Shown here piece by piece: positions 7,871 to 16,789 of a DNA stretch of 64,000 nt. This stretch comes from Erysipelotrichaceae bacterium. GTDB taxonomy: Bacteria > Bacillota_I > Bacilli_A > Erysipelotrichales > Erysipelotrichaceae. The notes beneath the pieces are model-generated. The model made no database searches and was not told the origin of the DNA. It saw nothing but the letters and a program-made list of their open reading frames with translations. The position numbers and the translations under genes are program-made. The stretch lies in NCBI GenBank assembly GCA_017404785.1, contig JAFRBQ010000008.1, positions 40,212 to 104,211 on the forward strand. The letters are read 5' to 3'. How positions within the stretch are numbered: the first letter of the stretch is position 1; each line of letters begins with the position of its first letter.

Positions 7871-9016
7871 ATGAAACTTGTAATACATGATTTAAGTGCA
7901 GATAAATGGCGTGAAATAGCTGACCAGTATCCTGATTGCACAGTCATATCGGATAACGGTACCATCAGACCCTGTATCGGTTGCTTTGGCTGCTGGAACA
8001 AGGATCTGGGTAAATGTGTCTTAAAAGATGGCTATGAGAATATGGGCTATCTGATCCATCATGCCGATGAAGTAGTTGTGATAAGCCGCTATACCTATGG
8101 CGGCTTTTCCGGTTTCGTCAAAAACGTCTTTGACCGCTCTTTAGCCTATGTTTTGCCTCACTTTGAGCTTGTGAATGGTGAGTCTCATCATAAAAAGCGC
8201 TATGAAGAAGAAAAACCTTATACATATATCTTCTATGGCCATGACATAAGTGATGAGGATAAAGATAATGCCATCCGTTATGTTCATGCAGTTTCGACCA
8301 ATATGCGAACTTTTGTAAAGGATGTGAAGTTCATTGAAACTGAAGAAGATAAAAAAGAAAGAAAAATATTTTACGATAATAGTTCTGATAAGATTATCCT
8401 TTTGAATGCCAGTATGCGTTTCAAGGATGGAAACAGCGCTAAACTGGCTTTAGAACTGCAAAAACTTTTAAAATCAGAAAATGAGATAATCAATCTGTCA
8501 CAATATCTGAATAATCATGAAGAACTGATCGGTATATTGTCTGATGCCTCCAGGATCGTACTATGCATGCCTTTATATGTGGATGGCCTTCCTTCACAGA
8601 TGATAAGACTGATGGAAGAAATGGAAAGAAACTATCGTGGTTCTTCAAAGAAGATCTATGTCCTTTCCAATATGGGTCTTTATGAAAGTAAACAACTGGT
8701 AAATCTTTTAAGTGCTGTTAAAAAATGGTGCCAGATAATGGAATTTGAATATGGTGGCGCTTTAGGTGTAGCGGCAGGTGAGCTTGTGGGAGGCTTTCTG
8801 GAATTCTCTGCTATAGACAGATGGCCGCTGAGACAGATTCATAAAGGCTTAATAAAACTTGCCGAGGCAATAGACAATGATAAGTCTATTGAGGATATCT
8901 ATACAGGAACGAACAGTTTCCCGCGTTGGCTTTATATTGCGATCGCCAATTCCGGCTGGGCCAGGATGGGCAAGAAGAACGGCATAAGAAAAAAAGATCT
9001 CTTTCGCCAGTTATAA
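7871..9016 (+). CDS. Tandem flavodoxin-fold protein (iron-sulfur-flavoprotein-like plus FMN-reductase-like half)
   Basis: A 381-residue protein with two flavodoxin-like halves. The N-terminal half (about 1-130) carries a CIGCFGCW...C cysteine cluster (residues 36-50), as in NADPH-dependent FMN reductases and iron-sulfur flavoproteins, then SRYTYGGFSGFVKNVFDR. The C-terminal half (about 172-340) restarts with the strand IILLNAS and a phosphate-binding-like loop MRFKDGNSAKLA, with MPLYVDGLPSQMI as a second flavin-contact loop. Electron transfer with FMN is likely; the partner is unknown. It begins 6 nt after the TPM gene with no clear SD, and ends at a strong terminator. Confidence 0.75.
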   Translation: MKLVIHDLSADKWREIADQYPDCTVISDNGTIRPCIGCFGCWNKDLGKCVLKDGYENMGYLIHHADEVVVISRYTYGGFSGFVKNVFDRSLAYVLPHFELVNGESHHKKRYEEEKPYTYIFYGHDISDEDKDNAIRYVHAVSTNMRTFVKDVKFIETEEDKKERKIFYDNSSDKIILLNASMRFKDGNSAKLALELQKLLKSENEIINLSQYLNNHEELIGILSDASRIVLCMPLYVDGLPSQMIRLMEEMERNYRGSSKKIYVLSNMGLYESKQLVNLLSAVKKWCQIMEFEYGGALGVAAGELVGGFLEFSAIDRWPLRQIHKGLIKLAEAIDNDKSIEDIYTGTNSFPRWLYIAIANSGWARMGKKNGIRKKDLFRQL

Positions 9017-9028
9017 ATATGTTCTGTT

Positions 9029-9060
9029 AAGATTGAGCCTAAAGGTCTCAATCTTTTTTT
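9029..9060 (+). terminator. Terminator after the double flavodoxin
   Basis: AAGATTGAG (9029-9037), 9-nt loop, CTCAATCTT (9047-9055), T run to 9060. Confidence 0.88.
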
Positions 9061-9063
9061 CTG

Positions 9064-9072
9064 TGCTAAAAT
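9064..9072 (+). promoter_or_regulatory. Extended -10 promoter of the pil operon
   Basis: TGCTAAAAT (TGn plus TAAAAT), directly behind the preceding terminator and only 9 nt before the ATG at 9082. It predicts an mRNA starting within about 2 nt of the start codon. Confidence 0.55.
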
Positions 9073-9081
9073 TATGTTTGT

Positions 9082-9513
9082 ATGTATATGCTTAAAGAAA
9101 ATAAAGGAAGAATCTCACTGATCGAAATGGTCGCCTTGATCGTTATAATCCCGACGCTGCTGTTTTTAGGATATAAAGGCATCTACTGGTATTATGACAA
9201 TATCGTTAACGGCAATGATGCACATTTTGTCAATACTGCCGAATCCATAGCCAGAGTCAATTCGCTCAACGGCATGCAATGCCCAGTTGACAGCTGTGGC
9301 GGAACCAACTGCCGGCATTATTTCGGAGACCATTACATCGGTTATTATGATTCCATCTCCCACAAGATCGTTGGCGAAAAGATGGAAGGATATAATCAGG
9401 CTTCAAGAATGAAGGCTGGCAAGACCTACTACTATGGCGATGAAGGTACGATGATCATTGAGATCGATTGCAAAGACGGCGTTATAGAACTCAAGTGGGT
9501 CAAGGGAAAATGA
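9082..9513 (+). CDS. Prepilin-like membrane-anchored protein, first gene of the pil operon
   Basis: A 143-residue protein. A short basic N-terminus (LKENKGR) leads straight into ISLIEMVALIVIIPTLLFL, which looks like a prepilin: a Glu at the usual +5 spot if cleavage follows KGR, but without the canonical G/F junction. The rest is a small globular domain with CPVDSCGGTNCRHYFGD (three cysteines and a His close together) and another Cys near the end, suggesting disulfides or a metal site. Its stop overlaps the pilD start (ATGA). It could be a minor pilin or a non-cleaved pilus-assembly protein. Start at 9082 or 9088; no SD for either. Confidence 0.7.
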   Translation: MYMLKENKGRISLIEMVALIVIIPTLLFLGYKGIYWYYDNIVNGNDAHFVNTAESIARVNSLNGMQCPVDSCGGTNCRHYFGDHYIGYYDSISHKIVGEKMEGYNQASRMKAGKTYYYGDEGTMIIEIDCKDGVIELKWVKGK

Positions 9514-10295
9514 ATTTGAGTGGAAATAATGTCCTGATCATTTACGTTTCCTTTTTCCTTTTTATACTGGGCACGATCTTTGGCAGCTTCATCAACTGTG
9601 TTGCCGACAGAATCGTAGCCGGAAGAGACTGGATCAGCGGCAAAAGCATCTGTGAGACCTGTAAACATGAACTGGGTCCTCTGGATCTGATTCCTGTTTT
9701 TTCTTATATCTTCCTTAAAGGAAAGTGCCGCTATTGCGGGACAAAGCTTTCATCCAGATACATGCTTACGGAACTGTTTTTGGGCACGAGTTTTGTTTTG
9801 TACTTTCTGAATCGGAAAACGCTTGATTACATACTGATAAGAGATCTTATCCTGATCGTGATCCTTTTAGGCCTGTCACTGGTCGATCTTGTTTCCTATA
9901 TCATCCCTGACGGCTTCATAATTGCCGGCATCGTCAACTGGCTTGTCAGCATCTTTTTTGTCTCTGACAAGCTCGATTATGTAAAAGGCGGATTGATCGG
10001 AGCTTTCGTCATTTCAGGATTGATCCTTTGCGTTTCATTGATCATGGATAAGGCGCTGGGCAAAGAGAGCCTTGGCGGGGGCGATGTAAAACTGCTGTTC
10101 ATGGTCTGCCTCTATACCGGTGTGTTTAAAGGCTTTTTCCTGTTGTTTCTTTCGTGTGTTATCGGTCTGCTCTTTGTGCTATTATTAAAGAAAGAAAAGA
10201 TTCCTTTCGGTCCTTCCATCAGCATGGCAACTTTTGTTGTGATGCTTTATGGCGATTTGGTACTGAAATGGTATCTATCATTGTTTTTAGGGTAA
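9510..10295 (+). CDS. pilD: Prepilin peptidase (leader peptidase/N-methyltransferase)
   Basis: A 261-residue polytopic protease that cleaves and N-methylates prepilins. The start at 9510 overlaps the upstream stop. Family features: FGSFINCVADR near the N-terminus, the cytoplasmic four-cysteine zinc loop (CETC...CRYC, about residues 46-76), the first catalytic Asp in LVDLVSYIIPDG, and the second in GGGDVKLLF (the GxGDxK motif). About eight membrane helices. It would process all G/FTLAE-type prepilins in this window. Confidence 0.95.
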   Translation: MNLSGNNVLIIYVSFFLFILGTIFGSFINCVADRIVAGRDWISGKSICETCKHELGPLDLIPVFSYIFLKGKCRYCGTKLSSRYMLTELFLGTSFVLYFLNRKTLDYILIRDLILIVILLGLSLVDLVSYIIPDGFIIAGIVNWLVSIFFVSDKLDYVKGGLIGAFVISGLILCVSLIMDKALGKESLGGGDVKLLFMVCLYTGVFKGFFLLFLSCVIGLLFVLLLKKEKIPFGPSISMATFVVMLYGDLVLKWYLSLFLG

Positions 10296-10299
10296 ACGT

Positions 10300-11280
10300 A
10301 TGGCAAATATTTTGGGGATTGAAATCGGAAATAAGACGGTAAAAGTCGTCGAAATCAAAGGTAATACTTTGAGAAATTTCGCAGCGGTCAACCTGCCTGA
10401 CAACATCGTTGTAAATAACGAACTTGTTGCTTTTGAAGCGATGGGCGACCTTTTGAAGGACATTGTCAAAGAACACAGGATGAAGACCAAAAAAGCTGCG
10501 CTGGTTCTGCCTGATTCGGCAGTTTATTTAAGAAGAATGGTTTTGCCGGCCATGAGTGAAAAACAGCTGATGGTAAACATGCCTTACGAATTCAAGGATG
10601 TTCTCTCAGAAGACAAAGACAAGTACATGTACGACTACTCCATGATCGGTTATCGCGAAGATGAAGAGGGAAAAGTAACGGAAATGGAGCTTTTAGGCGC
10701 GGTCGTAAACAAGTCTCTGCTGGAAAAGTATCAGGAAATGTTCAAAAGAGCCGGTTTAAAACTGGTGAAAGCCGGTCCAAGAGAAACAGCATTAAGCTGT
10801 CTGGTAACCATCCTTAATGAAGGAAACAAGGAAAAAGACTTTGCGATCCTTGACCTTGGCTACAAGACGACCAAAGTCGAAATCTTCAAGGATGGCGTAT
10901 ATGAAGTTACAAGAACCATAGAATCGGGTGCCGAAGATATCGTCAATGTCATCGCGGAAATATTCGATGTCGATCCGCATATCGCTTCAGCTTATCTGGA
11001 AACGAATAAAGACAACGTTCAGGAAAATGAAAGATGCGTCGATATCTATTCAAGTATTGCAACAGAAGTAATGCGTGTCATGAATTACTATAATTTTGAA
11101 AATCCGGATTCAACTCTGGATACTTTATATTACTGTGGCGGTGCCAGCTATATTCCTAGATTCATAGCTGAAATTGCCGATATGGTTTCACTGGATCTGA
11201 AACCTTTATCTTCACTCTCCGATGTTGATAAGGATGCAATCGGCAAATGTGCCCCGGCTGTCGGAGCCTGTTATGAGTAG
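10300..11280 (+). CDS. pilM: Type IV pilus assembly protein PilM (actin-like ATPase)
   Basis: A 326-residue cytoplasmic protein with the actin/FtsA fold. The phosphate-1 motif is ILGIEIGNKTVKVVEI at the N-terminus, with a second nucleotide loop in AILDLGYKTTKVEIF and an adenosine motif in LYYCGGASYIPRF. PilM binds the N-terminal tail of PilN and links the pilus platform to the motor ATPases. It sits 4 nt after pilD, in standard pilM-N-O order. Confidence 0.93.
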   Translation: MANILGIEIGNKTVKVVEIKGNTLRNFAAVNLPDNIVVNNELVAFEAMGDLLKDIVKEHRMKTKKAALVLPDSAVYLRRMVLPAMSEKQLMVNMPYEFKDVLSEDKDKYMYDYSMIGYREDEEGKVTEMELLGAVVNKSLLEKYQEMFKRAGLKLVKAGPRETALSCLVTILNEGNKEKDFAILDLGYKTTKVEIFKDGVYEVTRTIESGAEDIVNVIAEIFDVDPHIASAYLETNKDNVQENERCVDIYSSIATEVMRVMNYYNFENPDSTLDTLYYCGGASYIPRFIAEIADMVSLDLKPLSSLSDVDKDAIGKCAPAVGACYE

Positions 11281-11289
11281 AGGTGGATT

Positions 11290-11877
11290 ATGAATCTGAA
11301 TAAGGAAATTTCATTCAACAAGAAGAAAAACGCTCTTCCAACCAAAACCTCTATCAATTTTATCGTTGATGAACAGTCAAAGATAAATAAGATCTCGATT
11401 ATCCTGTTTGTTGTTTTCATGGTGCTGCTGGGCTTCTTTACCAAGTTTGCGATCATTGATCCATTGGCCAGAGTTGCCAAAGCCGAAAGGGAATATCGCG
11501 AAGCGGAAAGACAGCTTGATGTTTACCGCAACCAGCTGACAGATTACGCACAGATTGAAGCCGAATATAACGAAAAGATCGGTACCTTCCTGACGGACAA
11601 CGAAAGATCATATCTTGATCGTACAGAGATTCTGGCTATGATCAGGGAGGATATCTTCAATTACGTCAATGTCAATAATATTGCTATTTCCGGCAATACC
11701 GTCAGAGTTTCAACGGCTACAACGACCATGGACAATATCTCGCAGATCGTCCAGGTTCTGCTCAATGACTCCAAGATCGCTTATGTCACTCCTAAGACGA
11801 CCAGAGTCGGAAATGAATCAAGTAATAATGTTACTGCCGATCTTGAGATTGGCTACAGAGGAAAGACAGGAGAATAA
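11290..11877 (+). CDS. pilN: PilN-like pilus assembly protein
   Basis: A 195-residue single-pass membrane protein. A short cytoplasmic tail with MNLNKEISFNKKK (PilN proteins bind PilM through an N-terminal motif of this kind), a membrane helix at about residues 36-57, a coiled-coil (AKAEREYREAERQLDVYRNQ) and a small C-terminal ferredoxin-like domain. Position between pilM and pilO supports the call more than sequence does, because PilN proteins diverge strongly in Bacillota. Confidence 0.8.
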   Translation: MNLNKEISFNKKKNALPTKTSINFIVDEQSKINKISIILFVVFMVLLGFFTKFAIIDPLARVAKAEREYREAERQLDVYRNQLTDYAQIEAEYNEKIGTFLTDNERSYLDRTEILAMIREDIFNYVNVNNIAISGNTVRVSTATTTMDNISQIVQVLLNDSKIAYVTPKTTRVGNESSNNVTADLEIGYRGKTGE

Positions 11878-11879
11878 TT

Positions 11880-12458
11880 ATGCTGAAACGTGGATTGACA
11901 CTCAGAGAAAAGATCCTGTTACTGGTTTGCATTTTAATTGGTTTAGGTATCTTCTATTATCAGGTTATTTATAAGTCTTTTCAGAATTCGATGGAGGCTT
12001 ATGACATCAGCAATATTCAGAATCAGACTGTGATTCTGCAGGCTCAGGTTGCACGCAAGAAAACGATGCAGCAGTATCTGGTTGACCATAAGGATGATAC
12101 TTATGGCGAACTGGCCATGTACAACAATCTGTCTAAGGAAATAGGCGAACTAGCACGTATTTTTGAAGGCATTGACAACTTGTCCATCTCCTGGTCGGAT
12201 CCGACACTGTTAAACAAGACAGTCAGAAGAAACGCCAACGTTTCCTTCAGTGTTGTCGGTTATCAGAAGGTCGTAGACCTAGTTAAAGCTATAAAGAACT
12301 GCAAGTATCGTTGCCTGATTTCGGATTTGAGTATTTCGACAAACAGAGACAGAGTACTGGATGATAACAGTACTGTTTCGGTCAGGATCGTCATCACCTT
12401 CTTTGAAATGGTCGATGACAACACCAACCTAGAAGGTCTGATAATTTTAAACAATTAA
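11880..12458 (+). CDS. pilO: PilO-like pilus assembly protein
   Basis: A 192-residue protein with one N-terminal membrane helix (about 11-28, ILLLVCILIGLGIFYYQVIY), a coiled-coil and a C-terminal alpha/beta domain ending VSVRIVITFFEMV. This matches PilO, which pairs with PilN to form the inner platform. The gene starts 2 nt after pilN and is followed 12 nt later by pilB. Confidence 0.8.
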   Translation: MLKRGLTLREKILLLVCILIGLGIFYYQVIYKSFQNSMEAYDISNIQNQTVILQAQVARKKTMQQYLVDHKDDTYGELAMYNNLSKEIGELARIFEGIDNLSISWSDPTLLNKTVRRNANVSFSVVGYQKVVDLVKAIKNCKYRCLISDLSISTNRDRVLDDNSTVSVRIVITFFEMVDDNTNLEGLIILNN

Positions 12459-12470
12459 CAGGAGGTCGCA

Positions 12471-14147
12471 ATGAAAGCTAAAAGATTAGGTGACATACTG
12501 GTCGAAAGCGGTGTGCTGACCAATGAAGATATTGAAAAGGCCCTGGAACTTCAAAAGGGTACAAATAAGCGTTTGGGTGAGATTCTGATTGATGAGAAAT
12601 TCATCACAGAGACGCAGTTTATCGATTCTTTGAGAATGCAGCTGGGTATTGATTTTATCGATTTAGGTAAAGCTCAGATCGACCCGTCTTTAACTGCACT
12701 AGTTCCAAAGAACATTGCCAAACAATATAGAGTAGTACCGGTCAAACTGGTTGGTGACAGATTATATATCGCCATGGAAGACCCGATGAACTTCCGTGCT
12801 GTCGAGGCTGTCAAAGAAGTTTCACATAAACGTGTTGTCGTCATGATCGCTTATCGTGAAGCGATCGAAAGAGCTCTGGCTGTTCTTTATGAGAACGAAG
12901 GCGCCAATGCCGCCATTCAGGAGATGAAAGAGGAACAGGGGCTTGTTTCAATTGAAGAAAGAAGCGCCGAAACCGAAAATTCCAATGCTCCTACTGTCAA
13001 ACTTGTCAATTCGATCCTTGAAAGAGGCATTGTCGAAAAGGCATCCGACGTTCATATCGAACCTAGAGAAAACGATATGCGCGTGCGTATAAGAGTTGAT
13101 GGACGCCTGACAGAAATACTTACTATACCAAGGAACCTGCAGGGTGCAGTTATCTCAAGACTGAAAGTCATGGCTGGCATGAATGTGACCGAAAGAAGAG
13201 TGCCGCAGGATGGCCGTGCCGTTGTCAGATCGACAAACGGAAAAGATATCGACCTGCGTGTCAATACCTTACCGACTATATTCGGTGAGAAAGTCGTTAT
13301 CCGTTATCTCTGGAGAGACTCAACTACCTTAACAAGAAAAGGCATCGGTATTACCGACAAGGATTCGGAAAAGTTTGACCGTATCATTAAGAACTCTTCC
13401 GGTCTGATCCTGATTGTCGGTCCTACCGGTTCGGGCAAGACTTCGACGCTGTATACGATAATTCAGGAGCTCAATAAACCGGATGTCAATATGATCTCGC
13501 TAGAAGATCCAGTCGAATATCAGATCGAAGGTGTAACTCAGGTATCGATAAACGAAAAAGTCGGACTGACATTCGCCGAATGCTTAAGAGCCTGCTTAAG
13601 ACAGGACCCGGATATTATCTGTGTCGGTGAGATCCGTGATGGTGAGACAGCAGAAATCGCCATGAGAGCCGCTATGACCGGTCACCTTGTTTTGTCAACG
13701 ATTCATACCGAAGATGCGATCAGTGCTGTCGACAGACTGAAAGACATGGGAGTTGAGCCGTTCCTCATCTCCGGATCAATCAGAGGTGTCATCTCGCAGC
13801 GTCTGGTCAGAAAGATCTGTCCGGAATGTCGTCAGGAAGTGCAAGCTGATCCGTTAACTGCTGATCTTGTCGGCATCAAGGATGTGGGCAGTTTCCACTT
13901 CTACAAAGGCATGGGTTGCCACAAATGCTTTGATTCAGGATATCGCGGACGTACAGGTGTCTTTGAAATACTGACCCTGAATTCAGCACTTCGCGATGCA
14001 ATCAACTCAGGTGTTCCTTCAAGTGAACTGCGTAAGATGATCTATGCTTCCGACTTCACACCAATGATTGTCAATGCAAGACAGCTGATCATGGATGGTG
14101 TCACAACAGTCGAGGAAGTACTTTCAGAAGTCGCGACGATCGAATAA
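12471..14147 (+). CDS. pilB: Type IV pilus extension ATPase PilB
   Basis: A 558-residue hexameric motor ATPase driving pilus polymerisation. It has an N-terminal MshEN-type domain (RLGDILVESGVLTNEDIEKAL and a second copy-like RLGEILIDEKFITETQF), the type of domain that in some homologues binds c-di-GMP. Walker A is GPTGSGKT (317-324), the Asp box includes LEDPVEYQ, Walker B is IICVGEIRD (about 382-390), and the His box is HLVLSTIHTED. Four cysteines (450, 453, 483, 486) form the zinc site of PilB/GspE. AGGAGGT precedes the ATG. It is the last gene before a terminator. Confidence 0.96.
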   Translation: MKAKRLGDILVESGVLTNEDIEKALELQKGTNKRLGEILIDEKFITETQFIDSLRMQLGIDFIDLGKAQIDPSLTALVPKNIAKQYRVVPVKLVGDRLYIAMEDPMNFRAVEAVKEVSHKRVVVMIAYREAIERALAVLYENEGANAAIQEMKEEQGLVSIEERSAETENSNAPTVKLVNSILERGIVEKASDVHIEPRENDMRVRIRVDGRLTEILTIPRNLQGAVISRLKVMAGMNVTERRVPQDGRAVVRSTNGKDIDLRVNTLPTIFGEKVVIRYLWRDSTTLTRKGIGITDKDSEKFDRIIKNSSGLILIVGPTGSGKTSTLYTIIQELNKPDVNMISLEDPVEYQIEGVTQVSINEKVGLTFAECLRACLRQDPDIICVGEIRDGETAEIAMRAAMTGHLVLSTIHTEDAISAVDRLKDMGVEPFLISGSIRGVISQRLVRKICPECRQEVQADPLTADLVGIKDVGSFHFYKGMGCHKCFDSGYRGRTGVFEILTLNSALRDAINSGVPSSELRKMIYASDFTPMIVNARQLIMDGVTTVEEVLSEVATIE

Positions 14148-14168
14148 CAATAGAAACGACCATTTACT

Positions 14169-14197
14169 AAAAGCCACAGACTTAACTGTGGCTTTTT
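14169..14197. terminator. Bidirectional terminator between pilB and the reverse-strand ATPase
   Basis: AAAGCCACAG, loop ACTTAA, CTGTGGCTTTTT. The A-rich left flank makes it work in both directions for the convergent genes. Confidence 0.85.
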
Positions 14198-14217
14198 AAC
14201 AGCAGAAGATCTTTCTT

Positions 14218-15456
14218 TTATATCGCACTTACAGGCAAAGCTATAACATTTTCACTGATACTGTAAGGTTCTTTTGTTGTACAGATGATCGCGTTCGTTC
14301 CTTTTTTATATCTTGTATCTTTCAGTCTTTCAAAACACTTTACATTTGAACTGCTGTAGTTTGCTCCGGATTTGCATTCTATCAGTGTCAGTTTTCCGTC
14401 TCTCAATATTACAAGATCGATCTCATTCTGGCTGTTGTCTCTGTAGTATCCCAATGGCTGTTCATGACCGAAATTTATGTATGATTTACGTATCTCGTTT
14501 GCGATCCATGTTTCCACAAACCGTCCCTTCAAGAAACTCGTGTCAAGCGTTTTGCTGTCGCGTATTCCTGCAAGATAACAGGCAAATCCGGTATCGAAGA
14601 AATAGAGTTTTGGCCTTTTGGTGATCTGTTTTACTATCGATCCATCGTTGTATGGCCTGGCGATCCAGATTATGCCGGTCTTTTCCAGAGCTGAGATCCA
14701 TTGTTTGATGGTCGGAGCTTTAACTCCAGTATTTTTCGCGTAATTATCATAAACAAGTTCTTCTCCGGTGTTCGACGCCAGAAGGGTAAGAAAGTTGTTG
14801 AATTGCGTTTCATTTCTGACTTCCAGCACTTCCGGAAGATCTTTACTCATGTATGTTTCGATATATGATGAAAAGAACTGTTCTCTTGATGTATTGGGAT
14901 CATCATATAACTGAGGCATATACCCTTTGACGATATATTCAAGAAGTTCATCTTCGCTTAACTGATAATCTTTTGCTCTGTTCCTGGATTCGAGCTTATC
15001 GACTGCAAAAGGACTTTCTTTAAGTCCCAATGCTTCTCTCATGGATAATGGATTCATTTTCAGGATATTGCACCTTCCAGCCATAGATTCCTTTGCGTTT
15101 TCCAGCAATGCCTTTGAGCTTGAGCCGGAAAGAATAAACAGACCATTTGCTGTTTTACTTCCTTTTTCAAGCTTAATTCTGTTGACGGTCTCCTCTATCT
15201 CTTCAAAGAGCTCCTTGGCTCTTTGACATTCATCGATTATTACAGGAAGCTTCAATCTTTCCAGAAAAGACTTTGGGTCATTGATGGCATCCATTCTGTC
15301 TGCTCTGCTGTCAAGAGTAACATACGAATATCCTTTCTTGATCATGCTGTTATATAGAAGAGTTGATTTACCGACCTGTCGTGGACCGCTTACTATCGTT
15401 ACAGGAAAATGTCTTGTCGATTCTTCTATCTGATCAAGTATTGTTCTGCTTAACAT
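14218..15456 (-). CDS. AAA ATPase with DUF4143 domain
   Basis: A 412-residue protein with P-loop GPRQVGKST (residues 25-33), Walker B VIIDECQ, a sensor-like FILSGSSS and the long DUF4143 C-terminus (LLASNTGEELVYDNYAKN, ...KLYFFDTGFACYL, LGYYRDNSQNEIDLVI, LTLIECKSG). The NEIDLVI...LIECKSG part is the nuclease-like core. SD AGGAGG is close to the ATG. The family is common as mobile cargo in anaerobes, and its physiological function is unsettled. It interrupts an otherwise collinear pilus locus in antisense orientation, with its own terminator, and is probably a later insertion. It is intact. Confidence 0.9.
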   Translation of the reverse strand: MLSRTILDQIEESTRHFPVTIVSGPRQVGKSTLLYNSMIKKGYSYVTLDSRADRMDAINDPKSFLERLKLPVIIDECQRAKELFEEIEETVNRIKLEKGSKTANGLFILSGSSSKALLENAKESMAGRCNILKMNPLSMREALGLKESPFAVDKLESRNRAKDYQLSEDELLEYIVKGYMPQLYDDPNTSREQFFSSYIETYMSKDLPEVLEVRNETQFNNFLTLLASNTGEELVYDNYAKNTGVKAPTIKQWISALEKTGIIWIARPYNDGSIVKQITKRPKLYFFDTGFACYLAGIRDSKTLDTSFLKGRFVETWIANEIRKSYINFGHEQPLGYYRDNSQNEIDLVILRDGKLTLIECKSGANYSSSNVKCFERLKDTRYKKGTNAIICTTKEPYSISENVIALPVSAI

Positions 15457-15654
15457 GATTTATTTCCTCCTGATATTATTATAACAGATAAAAATAAAAT
15501 AGAACTTTAGAAAATCCAAATTACAATTATATTTTTATATAGTAAAAAAATATTCAATTTTATAGGCTCTAATAAAAATGGATCTAATAATGTGCTTGGT
15601 ATTCACAAAGAATAAATAGTCTTTAGCAGTTATTATGACGATATGCTTAATAAA

Positions 15655-15663
15655 TGTTAGAAT
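15655..15663 (+). promoter_or_regulatory. Extended -10 promoter of pilT-pilC
   Basis: TGTTAGAAT with no obvious -35, about 34 nt before the pilT ATG. The rest of the 241-nt gap (15457-15697) is AT-rich, with no gene or clear RNA structure visible. Confidence 0.45.
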
Positions 15664-15697
15664 TTAAGATGTAAGAAATAGACGGGAAAAAGAATTT

Positions 15698-16789
15698 ATG
15701 AAGACAATTGAAGAGATCGTAAAAACAGGCGAAGAAAACAAGGCAAGTGATATTCACTTTTCTTGCGGTTCCCCTGTAAAGTATCGTATTGACGGAGAAG
15801 TTCAAAGCCTTGACGATGAAGTGCTTTCTTTTGATGACTGTGAGAATCTGGGCAAAAGACTGGCTCAGGAACACTTTGATGAAATAAAAGAGACCGGAGA
15901 ACTGGATCTGGCCGAAACGATAGCCGGATCACGTGTACGTATTAACCTGTATAGAACAAAAGGTTCCATTTCCGGTGCTCTGCGAATCCTGCATGACCAT
16001 ATTCCAGAACTGAGCACTTTAGGATTACCGCCGGTCGTGTCGGAATTCCCTACATATCAGAAAGGCATCATCCTGGTAACAGGTGAGACCGGTTCAGGTA
16101 AATCAACGACCATGGCTTCGATCCTGAATGAGATAAATCATACCAGAAGAGAACATATCATCACGCTGGAAGATCCGATCGAATATATCTATAAAGATGA
16201 CAAATGTCTGATCTCTCAAAGAGAAGTCGGCAAGGATACCGAATCATATGCGATGGGTCTAAGAGCTATCTTGAGAGAAGACCCGGATGTCATCCTGATC
16301 GGTGAAATGAGAGATGACGCAACTATTTCTACTGCGCTGACAGCTGCCGAAACAGGCCATCTGGTTTTTGCGACTCTGCATACCAATTCTGCTGTAGATT
16401 CAGTAGACAGAATCGTCGGAACTTTCCCGGCTGAAAAGCAGGGTCAGATCAGAAATCAGCTGGCTTCTACCTTAAAGGCCGTTCTTTCACAACAATTGCT
16501 GGTCAGAAAAGGCGGAAAGGGCCGTGCGGCAGCGTGCGAATGCATGATTGTAACCCCGGCCATCAGAAATCAGATCAGAGAAGGCAATACTGCGCAGATG
16601 CAGTCTTCGCTTCTTTCTTCCGCCAATATCGGCGCTATTACGATGGATAATTGTCTGATCAACATGGTCAGAAACGGTATTATCGAATCCGACACAGCTG
16701 TTGAAGCGGCAAACAATCAGGAATATGTCAAACAGAATGTCGGCATCGCAAGAAGCACATCATTTAATGCCGGAGGAAGGAAGATATGA
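15698..16789 (+). CDS. pilT: Type IV pilus retraction ATPase PilT
   Basis: A 363-residue hexameric ATPase that drives pilus depolymerisation and twitching. N-terminal PAS-like domain (ASDIHFSCGSPVKYRIDGE), Walker A GETGSGKS (129-136), Asp box LEDPIEY, Walker B VILIGEMRD (198-206), His box HLVFATLHTN (221-230), and the PilT-specific AIRNQIREGNTAQM motif (canonical AIRNLIRE). It lacks the N-terminal MshEN domain and the zinc cysteines of PilB, which separates the two. Its stop overlaps the pilC start. Confidence 0.95.
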   Translation: MKTIEEIVKTGEENKASDIHFSCGSPVKYRIDGEVQSLDDEVLSFDDCENLGKRLAQEHFDEIKETGELDLAETIAGSRVRINLYRTKGSISGALRILHDHIPELSTLGLPPVVSEFPTYQKGIILVTGETGSGKSTTMASILNEINHTRREHIITLEDPIEYIYKDDKCLISQREVGKDTESYAMGLRAILREDPDVILIGEMRDDATISTALTAAETGHLVFATLHTNSAVDSVDRIVGTFPAEKQGQIRNQLASTLKAVLSQQLLVRKGGKGRAAACECMIVTPAIRNQIREGNTAQMQSSLLSSANIGAITMDNCLINMVRNGIIESDTAVEAANNQEYVKQNVGIARSTSFNAGGRKI

